Assembly: GCF_009829085.1 (NCBI RefSeq)
Contig: NZ_WUQY01000028.1
Location: 1-54,010, forward strand
DNA: 54,010 nucleotides
DNA from: Sphingobacterium bovisgrunnientis
GTDB taxonomy: Bacteria; Bacteroidota; Bacteroidia; Sphingobacteriales; Sphingobacteriaceae
Direction of reading: 5' to 3'
In this document: piece after piece, positions 42,193 through 49,323 of the stretch
Numbering within the stretch: position 1 is the stretch's first letter
Layout: every line of letters starts with the position of its first letter
Notes under the pieces: generated by a model
The model's database searches: none
The model's input: the letters and a program-made list of their open reading frames with translations, nothing else
What the model was told of the DNA's origin: nothing
Translations under genes and position numbers: made by a program

Positions 42193-43242
42193 ATGAAAGG
42201 TTTATTAAAATATGTTATAATAGGTTTTATAATTCAATCATTTTACGGTTGTAATTCTAAAACTAACGAGAGTGAAAATGATACTAAAATCGTTTTGGTA
42301 ATTCATGGTGGTGCAGGAACCATTGAAAAAAAGCATATGACTCCTGAAAAAGAGAGATTGTATAATGAAGCATTGACAAGGGCACTGCAAAAAGGCTATG
42401 ATGAGATAAAATCAGGGAAAGATGCATTGGATGCGATTCAAGCAGCAGTTAATGTCTTAGAAGATTCTCCATTATTTAATGCGGGTAAGGGAGCTGTATT
42501 CACAAATGAAGGTAAAAATGAATTGGATGCTTCAATAATGGATGGTGCTACTTTGAAGGCAGGTGCTGTTGCTGGTGTATCAACACTAAAAAATCCAATT
42601 AATGCAGCACGTGCTGTGATGGAGAAATCTGAGCATGTGATGATGGTAGGCAAAGGTGCAGAGCTATTTGCATTATCTCAGGGCTGTGATACGGTATCTC
42701 CTTCATATTTTTATACACAGGAACGTTGGGATCAATTACAAAGAGTTAAAAAAGAGGAAGAAGAAGGGAGAGCTGCTTACAACTTTGATCCTCGTGAAAG
42801 TATGATTGCAGGGGTAACTAGCGAAGATAAGAAATTCGGAACTGTAGGAGCTGTCGCTTTAGATCAGAAAGGGAATTTAGCTGCGGGAACATCAACGGGA
42901 GGTATGACCAATAAGCGATATGGCCGTGTAGGCGATTCTCCAATTATTGGTGCAGGTACCTATTGTAATAATGCTACGGCTGGAATTTCATGTACAGGTT
43001 GGGGTGAATTTTATATACGGGAAGTAGCTGCACACCGTGTTTCTAACCTAATTGAATTAAAAGGGTTATCAGTGGTTGATGCTACCAAGCAAGTAATTGA
43101 AGAAATTGGGAAACTTGGTGGAGACGGAGGTATAATCTCTTTAGATAAAAATGGAAAAGTAGCGATGGAGTTCAATACTTCGGGAATGTACCGCGGGACT
43201 GTGGATGAAAAGGGTAATATATCAATTTACATTTATAAATAA
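42193..43242 (+). CDS. Isoaspartyl peptidase / L-asparaginase (Ntn hydrolase)
   Basis: 349 residues. The ATG at 42193 starts a lipoprotein-type signal (MKGLLKYVIIGFIIQSFYGC, Cys20); a start at 42136 would lie inside the cyanophycinase gene. The domain is the plant-type asparaginase family: VLVIHGGAGTIEKK, FNAGKGAVFTNEGKNELDAS, and the autocleavage site FGTVGAVALD with nucleophile Thr217, then TSTGGMTNKRYGRVGDSPIIG. Such enzymes hydrolyse beta-aspartyl dipeptides, exactly the product of cyanophycinase (beta-Asp-Arg to Asp and Arg). It sits between the two cyanophycinase genes. Confidence 0.92.
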   Translation: MKGLLKYVIIGFIIQSFYGCNSKTNESENDTKIVLVIHGGAGTIEKKHMTPEKERLYNEALTRALQKGYDEIKSGKDALDAIQAAVNVLEDSPLFNAGKGAVFTNEGKNELDASIMDGATLKAGAVAGVSTLKNPINAARAVMEKSEHVMMVGKGAELFALSQGCDTVSPSYFYTQERWDQLQRVKKEEEEGRAAYNFDPRESMIAGVTSEDKKFGTVGAVALDQKGNLAAGTSTGGMTNKRYGRVGDSPIIGAGTYCNNATAGISCTGWGEFYIREVAAHRVSNLIELKGLSVVDATKQVIEEIGKLGGDGGIISLDKNGKVAMEFNTSGMYRGTVDEKGNISIYIYK

Positions 43243-43246
43243 TCGA

Positions 43247-44089
43247 ATGACAAGAGTTAGTATAATTGGATTTTTATTGCCTCTCCTGATAATGTGTGTG
43301 TCTTTAGCTCATGCGCAGAAGGGTAAATTATTCATTATAGGCGGTGGAGAAAGATCATCAGCTTTGATAGCAGATTTAGTGAAAACATCAGAATTAAGTT
43401 CGACGGATTATATAGTAATATTGCCAATGGCTACAAGTGTACCTGAAGAATCTATTGCATATATCAGTGAACAGATTTCCGAATTCTCTAACAATAAGAT
43501 TGTAAGTTTCAATTTTTCAAAAGAACAAGTCAATAACAATACAAATTGGATCGATTCCGTGAAAAATGCCCGATTGATTTATGTAACGGGTGGCGATCAG
43601 AATAAATTTATGGAGATAGTTCGCGATTCTAAATTATACGATGCTATGCATCAGGCCTATCGTGATGGGGCGACCATTTCTGGTACAAGTGCTGGTGCTG
43701 CAATCATGTCAGAAGTCATGATTACTGGTTCACAAAAGCAAGACTCAAAAAGTGATTCATTCCGTGAAATAAAAGCAGATTATGTAGATGTTTCCTCTGG
43801 AATGGGATTTTTGAAAAATGTAATTATTGATCAACATTTTATAATGCGTAGCCGATATAATAGATTGCTAAGTGTATTGTACGATCATTCTGATAAAACA
43901 GTTGTTGGGATTGATGAGGGTACAGCATTAGTGGTTTCTAAAAATAAGGCTCGCGTTAGTGGTGATAGCCAAGTATTCGTGGTGAACAATCCTAAAAACA
44001 AAAAAATCACGAGTAATGGAAAAGTCTCTTTTCAGCAAGCAAACTTATCACTTTACGTCCACGGACAAGAATTTAAATTAAAAAACTAA
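43247..44089 (+). CDS. Second cyanophycinase-like S51 peptidase, secreted
   Basis: 280 residues from the ATG at 43247, with a Sec signal peptide (GFLLPLLIMCVSLAHAQ) rather than a lipobox, so probably periplasmic. The S51 domain is complete: FIIGGGE, VTGGDQN, SGTSAGAA with Ser148, IDQHFIMRSRYNRLL with His197, and GIDEGTALVV with Glu224. It is closer to canonical cyanophycinase length than the lipoprotein paralogue. Starts 4 bases after the isoaspartyl peptidase gene. A surface first cut and a periplasmic second cut is a reasonable reading (inference). Confidence 0.9.
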   Translation: MTRVSIIGFLLPLLIMCVSLAHAQKGKLFIIGGGERSSALIADLVKTSELSSTDYIVILPMATSVPEESIAYISEQISEFSNNKIVSFNFSKEQVNNNTNWIDSVKNARLIYVTGGDQNKFMEIVRDSKLYDAMHQAYRDGATISGTSAGAAIMSEVMITGSQKQDSKSDSFREIKADYVDVSSGMGFLKNVIIDQHFIMRSRYNRLLSVLYDHSDKTVVGIDEGTALVVSKNKARVSGDSQVFVVNNPKNKKITSNGKVSFQQANLSLYVHGQEFKLKN

Positions 44090-44106
44090 TTATTTATCAT
44101 ATAACT

Positions 44107-45234
44107 ATGAAAAGGTTTATACTATTAGCTGGATGTATTATCAACATAATGTTGATAGGTTCGTGTTCCAGTGAAAAATATAATTTCGATGACCTGCCTA
44201 GAGCAGTGAAAAGTTACTTCACAGTATCGAACGTTGAACTAAATATAAATGAGGCTATTGCATTTAAGAATGAATCTGAAGATGCGACAACCTATCTGTG
44301 GGATTTTGGTGACGGTACTACTTCATCTGAAGCAAATCCGTCCAAAATTTATACAGTACCAGGCATGTATACGGTAAAGCTTAAGGCTATTGGAGATGGA
44401 GGAACAGGTAATTATTCACAAGATATAGCTGTCGTTGATCCTAATGCAGTCATAGAAACGGATAATGAGTTATATTTTATAGAATATAATTCTGATCTTA
44501 TCAGAAAACTATCCTTAATTCCTGGTTCTAATGTTGAGACCGTTGCTAATATGTCAGGAAAAGGTGGTCATGGAATGACTTATGATCCTATAAATAATAA
44601 GATATATTTTTGTGATTTTGAAAATACCAACAACGGTAAGATTTTGCGTATGAATCTTGATGGAACTAACATTGAAGAGGTATTAACTGGTTTAGGATCT
44701 CCTTATGGGGTAGCTATCAATCATGCAGAAGGTAAAATGTATATTGCAGATGGTGCAAATGTTTCAAGAGCTAATCTAGATGGAACTGGCTTTGAAAAGC
44801 AATTTGTAAATATCTCAGGTGGTGCTATGCGGGCTATTGGATTCAGTACAAAAACTAACCTAATATATTTTTACGAAGTAAATGACGAATACATGTATGT
44901 AGCAAAACCTAATGGTACAGGCGTCGAGCAGTTAATTGAAGGAGCGTACGGATATGGTTTGTACATTGATGATGTGAATGAAAAAATCTATTATGATGAT
45001 CGTAATAATGCGGGATTAATGCGCGCTAATTTGGATGGTACTAATCCCGTGAAAATTGCTTCCTTTTCTGGCAATCGAGGTGGATCTGGGATGGCAGTTG
45101 ATCATGATGAAAATAAAATTTATTGGTCAGAGACAAATTTGGGCAATATCAAAAGAGCGAATTTGGATGGTACAGAACCTGAAACTGTTCGCTCAGGACT
45201 TAGTAATCCTCGAGGAATGTTTATTAAACATTAG
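44107..45234 (+). CDS. PKD-domain and beta-propeller lipoprotein
   Basis: 375 residues: lipobox (LIGSC), a PKD domain (about 35-115; TTYLWDFGDGTTSSEANPSK), then a six-bladed propeller of LDL-receptor YWTD-like repeats, e.g. GKILRMNLDGTNIEEVLTGL, KMYIADGANVSRANLDGTGF and IKRANLDGTEPETVRSGLSN. PKD domains and propellers bind polymers or proteins. Last gene of the SusC/SusD operon; its place resembles that of surface glycan-binding proteins in polysaccharide loci, so it may bind the same substrate (inference). Followed by a strong terminator. Confidence 0.88.
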   Translation: MKRFILLAGCIINIMLIGSCSSEKYNFDDLPRAVKSYFTVSNVELNINEAIAFKNESEDATTYLWDFGDGTTSSEANPSKIYTVPGMYTVKLKAIGDGGTGNYSQDIAVVDPNAVIETDNELYFIEYNSDLIRKLSLIPGSNVETVANMSGKGGHGMTYDPINNKIYFCDFENTNNGKILRMNLDGTNIEEVLTGLGSPYGVAINHAEGKMYIADGANVSRANLDGTGFEKQFVNISGGAMRAIGFSTKTNLIYFYEVNDEYMYVAKPNGTGVEQLIEGAYGYGLYIDDVNEKIYYDDRNNAGLMRANLDGTNPVKIASFSGNRGGSGMAVDHDENKIYWSETNLGNIKRANLDGTEPETVRSGLSNPRGMFIKH

Positions 45235-45252
45235 AATTTAGCTAATGAAAAT

Positions 45253-45281
45253 AAAGAGACAATCAATTGATTGTCTCTTTT
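45253..45281 (+). terminator. Terminator of the SusC/SusD-cyanophycinase operon
   Basis: AAAGAGACAATC (45253-45264) pairs perfectly with GATTGTCTCTTT (45269-45280) over an AATT loop, followed by T. Confidence 0.9.
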
Positions 45282-45318
45282 AGTTTATAAGGTTTTGCAA
45301 TAATAATATTGAAAGTGA

Positions 45319-45349
45319 ATTGGTAATCCTTTTGTATTCTGTATTTTTG
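45319..45349 (+). promoter_or_regulatory. Promoter of the RlmI-like gene
   Basis: ATTG (45319-45322; one mismatch), 19-base spacer, TATTTTTG (45342-45349; perfect). The -7 box ends only 5 bases before the ATG, implying a leaderless or nearly leaderless mRNA. Confidence 0.55.
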
Positions 45350-45354
45350 CATCG

Positions 45355-46539
45355 ATGAATAAAATAATCCTTAATAAAGGCAAAGATAAAGCCGCTTGGC
45401 AATTGCATCCTTGGGTGTTTTCGGGCGCTATCAACAAAAAAGAAGGTAAAATCCAAAACGGCGATATCGTTTCAGTATACAATTGTGATGATGAATTTAT
45501 CGCTTATGGGGTATACAACAATACTTCTCGTGTGGCTGTTCGTTTATTAGAATGGAATCCAGCTAATGAAATTGATGAAAATTGGTGGAGGGTTCGTGTG
45601 CAAAAAGCAGTTCAAAATAGAAGACATTTATTGACAGAAAACAACGATTCTGTGCGTTTGATTTTTGCGGAAGCAGATTTTTTGCCGGGATTGATAGCAG
45701 ATAAATACGCTGATTTTATTTCAATCCAAGTACATGCTGCGGGTGTTGAGAATGTAAAAAACATCATCGTTGATGAACTGGTAAAGTTGCTTTCACCTAA
45801 AGGAATTTACGAACGTAGTGATTTGAAATCTCGCGAACATGAAGGTCTTGCTGATGCAAACGGTTTATTGTGGGGTGAAACACCACCAGAATTTGTTGAT
45901 ATGGTAGAAAATGGAATTCATTACAAAGTGAATATCATTGATGGGCAAAAATCAGGCTTCTATTGTGATCAACGTGAAAACCGCTACTTGACTGCGCAAT
46001 ATGCCAAAGGAAAACGTATGTTGGACTGTTTTTGTTACTCAGGTGGATTTACCTTGAATGCATTACGCGAAAATGTGCGCGAGGTCGTTGCGGTGGATAG
46101 TTCGGCTTTGGCGATTGAAACATTAAAGAATAACATTATTCACAATGGTTTTGACGCCACAAAATATACAGCAGTTCAATCTGATGTAAATAAATACTTG
46201 CGAACGCTGGGAGAGCAAGGGGAGAAGTTTGATGTAATTGTGTTGGATCCACCAAAATATGCGCCTTCTCGTTCTACATTAGAAAAGGCTTCACGTGCGT
46301 ACAAAGATCTGAACCGTAGAGGTTTAATGTTGTTAGAGTCTGGAGGACTATTGGCGACATTCTCTTGTTCAGGTGCTATGGATATTGACACATTCAAACA
46401 AGTTATAGCTTGGGCAGCGTTAGATGCGGGGAAGGAAATACAATTTATTCGTCAATTTTCGCAGCCAGAAGATCATCCTGTACGAGCGTCTTTCTCCGAA
46501 GGAGAATATCTGAAAGGTTTACTCGTTCGCGTTTTATAA
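45355..46539 (+). CDS. RlmI-like rRNA (cytosine-5) methyltransferase
   Basis: 394 residues, class I SAM-dependent enzyme with an N-terminal PUA domain (about 1-80; LHPWVFSGAINKKEGKIQNG) and the C-terminal methyltransferase part: DGQKSGFYCDQRENRYL, MLDCFCYSGGFTLNAL, VIVLDPPKYAPSRSTLEKA and FSCSGAMDIDTF. RlmI methylates C1962 of 23S rRNA in E. coli; that exact target here is inference. A Bacteroidota promoter ends 5 bases before the ATG. Confidence 0.92.
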   Translation: MNKIILNKGKDKAAWQLHPWVFSGAINKKEGKIQNGDIVSVYNCDDEFIAYGVYNNTSRVAVRLLEWNPANEIDENWWRVRVQKAVQNRRHLLTENNDSVRLIFAEADFLPGLIADKYADFISIQVHAAGVENVKNIIVDELVKLLSPKGIYERSDLKSREHEGLADANGLLWGETPPEFVDMVENGIHYKVNIIDGQKSGFYCDQRENRYLTAQYAKGKRMLDCFCYSGGFTLNALRENVREVVAVDSSALAIETLKNNIIHNGFDATKYTAVQSDVNKYLRTLGEQGEKFDVIVLDPPKYAPSRSTLEKASRAYKDLNRRGLMLLESGGLLATFSCSGAMDIDTFKQVIAWAALDAGKEIQFIRQFSQPEDHPVRASFSEGEYLKGLLVRVL

Positions 46540-46546
46540 AAATTTT

Positions 46547-46571
46547 GGCTTTCTTCACAGAAAGCCTTTTT
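46547..46571 (+). terminator. Terminator after the RlmI-like gene
   Basis: GGCTTTC (46547-46553) pairs with GAAAGCC (46560-46566), followed by T5. Confidence 0.8.
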
Positions 46572-46586
46572 ATTGTTTAATTATTT

Positions 46587-47786
46587 ATGCTACAGACATC
46601 TACATCAAAGCCAATATATTCCATTTTAGTTGCCGTTAGCTTTGCGCACTTGCTCAATGATTTAATTCAAGGTGTATTACCCGCGGTTTATCCGCTGCTA
46701 AAGGATGTTCACAATTTGGACTATGGGCAAATTGGTCTGATTACCTTTGTTTATCAGATGTCAGCTTCTATTTTTCAGCCGCTTGTAGGCGCGTATACGG
46801 ATAAGCATTCGCATCCTTATTCGCAGATAGTGTCCATGAGTATTTTGATTGTGGGTATGTTGATGTTTGCTAATGCAGGTAGTTATCCGCTTTTATTATT
46901 TTCTGTTTTCTTGGTTGGCGTTGCTTCATCTATTTTTCATCCCGAATCATCCCGGATAGCTTATCTTGCGTCATCCGGACAACGAAGTTTAGCGCAATCA
47001 ATTTTTCAAATTGGGGGAAATGCTGGTATGGCTTTAGCGCCTATTGCCGTAGCTTATATCGTATTGCCTAGAGGGCAATGGGCCTTAATGTGGTTAATTG
47101 TAATTCCAATTATTGGTCAATTTGTTGCTTATTATATTGGCAATTGGTACAAAAAGCGTTTAATTAGTCAAGCCAAAAAAGAAATTAAGCCGATTAAAAT
47201 TCCAGATATCTCTAAAGCAAAAGTCACTATATCCGTAGTTGTTTTACTGTTACTGATTATGTCCAAATACTTTTATGTTTCAAGCATAACAAATTTCCTG
47301 CAATTCTACACGATGGAGAAATTTGGCATAACAGATATACAAGCGCAGGTTTATTTGTTCTATTTCTTATTAGCTATTGCTGTTGGAACTATGCTGGGTG
47401 GTATTTTTGGTGACCGTATTGGACGCAAATATGTGATTTGGTTTTCGGTATTGGGAGCTGCACCGTTTACATTGGCTTTGCCTTATGTTGATTTGACAAT
47501 GACCGGGGTTTTTATAGTGATCATTGGAATTATTCTATCTTCTGCTTTTCCAGCAATTATAGTGTATGCACAAGAATTGTTGCCAAAGAAATTAGGGATG
47601 GTTTCGGGACTTTTTTACGGTTTTGCCTTTGGAATGGCGGGTATTGGTTCTGCATTATTAGGCTATTTAGCTGATAAAACATCGATAGAACATATTTACC
47701 ATATATGTTCATATTTGCCTTTAATCGGTGTGATTGCCGCGTTGTTGCCGAATTTGCAGCGAATAAATTATGTAGAAGAATCATAA
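46587..47786 (+). CDS. MFS exporter, fosmidomycin-resistance (Fsr)-like
   Basis: 399 residues with about 12 membrane helices. The Fsr-type N-terminus is clear: SFAHLLNDLIQGVLPAVYPL, YGQIGLITFVYQMSASIFQP and GVASSIFHPESSRIAYLAS. A major-facilitator loop motif GGIFGDRIGRKYV joins helices 8 and 9. E. coli Fsr confers fosmidomycin resistance; the natural substrate here is unknown. Convergent with fabH across a shared terminator. Confidence 0.88.
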   Translation: MLQTSTSKPIYSILVAVSFAHLLNDLIQGVLPAVYPLLKDVHNLDYGQIGLITFVYQMSASIFQPLVGAYTDKHSHPYSQIVSMSILIVGMLMFANAGSYPLLLFSVFLVGVASSIFHPESSRIAYLASSGQRSLAQSIFQIGGNAGMALAPIAVAYIVLPRGQWALMWLIVIPIIGQFVAYYIGNWYKKRLISQAKKEIKPIKIPDISKAKVTISVVVLLLLIMSKYFYVSSITNFLQFYTMEKFGITDIQAQVYLFYFLLAIAVGTMLGGIFGDRIGRKYVIWFSVLGAAPFTLALPYVDLTMTGVFIVIIGIILSSAFPAIIVYAQELLPKKLGMVSGLFYGFAFGMAGIGSALLGYLADKTSIEHIYHICSYLPLIGVIAALLPNLQRINYVEES

Positions 47787-47824
47787 AAAAAATAGCGCTT
47801 TCTTTTTTGAAAGCGCTATTTTAT
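47787..47824. terminator. Bidirectional terminator between Fsr-like gene and fabH
   Basis: AATAGCGCTTTC (47791-47802) pairs with GAAAGCGCTATT (47809-47820), flanked by A on the left and T on the right, so it works in both directions. Confidence 0.9.
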
Positions 47825-47825
47825 T

Positions 47826-48872
47826 TTACCATCTAATCAAAGCTGATCCCCATGTAAATCCAGCACCAAAAGCTGCTAAGCATACAATATCGCCATCTTT
47901 GATTTTGCCTTCTTCCCATGCCTCGCATAAAGCTATCGGAACAGAAGCTGCGGTCGTATTGCCATATTTTTGAATATTGTTAAAGACTTTGTCGTCGGGT
48001 ATACCCAATGTTTTCTGCACAAATTGAGAGATACGCAAATTTGCTTGATGCGGTATCAACAAATCGATGTCCGAGGGTGTGAGGTTATTTCTGGTTAAAG
48101 CCTCAACGATGACTTCTGGAAATTTCGCAACAGCTTTTTTGAAAACTGCTTGCCCATCCATTACCGGAAAAGCCGATCCATCTTCCAACATTTGGGGTGT
48201 CATCAACAAGCCGCCCAATTCTTGTTCCGGCCATTCAGGTTTATTGTCCACCCATATTCCACTAGATGCTCCTGGGTAATACATTGCTAGTTTTTCGGCA
48301 TCTGCACCATCTGAATGTAAATGTGTACTCAAAATACCCTTATTCGGGTCTGTAGTTGGTTGCACCACTACTGCGCCAGCGCCATCACCAAAAATTACAG
48401 AAACGGAACGTCCGCGTGTAGAAAAATCCAAGGCAAAAGATTGTTTTTCAGATCCGACTACCAATACATTTTTGTACATACCTGTTTTTACAAATTGATC
48501 TGCAATGGATAGTGCGTATACAAAACCCGAACATTGATTTCGGATATCTAGTGCACCAATTTCGCCCATACCCATTTCGCGTTGTAATAATACGGCACAT
48601 CCCGGGAAATAGTAGTCTGGAGATAATGTAGCAAATACGATAAAATCAATATCTTGAGCAGTCACGCCAGCACGTTCAATAGCAATTTTGGATGCTTCAA
48701 TAGCCATTGTAGTCGTGGTTTCACCCATTCGATCCGCGTATCTTCTTTCTTTGATTCCAGTACGTTCTTGGATCCATTCGTCAGTTGTATCCATGAATCG
48801 GGTTAAATCGTTATTTGTATATATATTTTTGGGTACATAGTAACCTATACCAGCAATTTTCGACTGAAACAT
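47826..48872 (-). CDS. fabH: Beta-ketoacyl-ACP synthase III (FabH)
   Basis: 348 residues; starts fatty-acid chains by condensing an acyl-CoA with malonyl-ACP. The triad is complete: Cys114 (RNQCSGFVYAL), His275 (LLIPHQANLR) and Asn305 (KYGNTTAAS). DTTDEWIQERTGI and the C-terminal AFGAGFTWGSALIRW are typical. It is slightly longer than E. coli FabH because of an insert around 197-232 (YYPGASSGIWVDNKPEWPEQ). No fab or plsX genes adjoin it here, so another FabH may exist in the genome and this could serve a special starter unit. Confidence 0.93.
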   Translation of the reverse strand: MFQSKIAGIGYYVPKNIYTNNDLTRFMDTTDEWIQERTGIKERRYADRMGETTTTMAIEASKIAIERAGVTAQDIDFIVFATLSPDYYFPGCAVLLQREMGMGEIGALDIRNQCSGFVYALSIADQFVKTGMYKNVLVVGSEKQSFALDFSTRGRSVSVIFGDGAGAVVVQPTTDPNKGILSTHLHSDGADAEKLAMYYPGASSGIWVDNKPEWPEQELGGLLMTPQMLEDGSAFPVMDGQAVFKKAVAKFPEVIVEALTRNNLTPSDIDLLIPHQANLRISQFVQKTLGIPDDKVFNNIQKYGNTTAASVPIALCEAWEEGKIKDGDIVCLAAFGAGFTWGSALIRW

Positions 48873-48943
48873 AGTGACTTTTATTTTTATAATTAGTTAT
48901 CGCAAAAGCAATTTAAAATTACAGTTTTTTTTGAAAAATAAGC

Positions 48944-48951
48944 TACTTTTG
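48944..48951 (+). promoter_or_regulatory. clpS -7 box
   Basis: TACTTTTG, a perfect -7 box ending 4 bases before the clpS ATG; no TTTG at proper -33 spacing. Suggests a leaderless clpS mRNA. Confidence 0.45.
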
Positions 48952-48955
48952 TAGT

Positions 48956-49237
48956 ATGAGTGTTGAGACCACGCAAGAAACCTATACCCTAGAAGAAATT
49001 TTGGCTTCTGTCAAAGAAAGCCACCGTCTGATCCTTTGGAATGATGATACGAATACTTTTGATCATGTCATTTACTGCTTGATGCATCATCTGCAATACA
49101 CCGAAGGCGAAGCTGAAAGAATTGCATGGACCGTACATAACGATGGCAAATGTGCGATATTGGAAGGCTCGTATACCGAAATGGAAATTTACCGTAAAAT
49201 TTTAAAAGCTGAAGGGCTTACTGTTTCGGTAGATTGA
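48956..49237 (+). CDS. clpS: ATP-dependent Clp protease adaptor ClpS
   Basis: 93 residues. Core motifs LILWNDDTNTFDHVIYCLMH (with the Asp pair that binds the N-terminal amine) and EAERIAWTVHNDGKCAILEG are intact. Delivers N-degron substrates to ClpAP. Works with the product of aat, also in this window. Divergent from fabH. Confidence 0.95.
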   Translation: MSVETTQETYTLEEILASVKESHRLILWNDDTNTFDHVIYCLMHHLQYTEGEAERIAWTVHNDGKCAILEGSYTEMEIYRKILKAEGLTVSVD

Positions 49238-49323
49238 TTACACATTGGTAATATTGCAGTTACGTATATGGATGTTGTGCGAATAATCTACATTTTTGCA
49301 CAAACACACATTCATAAACAATC

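Noticed and set aside
36543..45234. Reading the SusC/SusD operon as an ordinary polysaccharide utilization locus
   Set aside because: No glycoside hydrolase, lyase or sulfatase lies in the operon; all its enzymes are cyanophycinase or isoaspartyl peptidase types.
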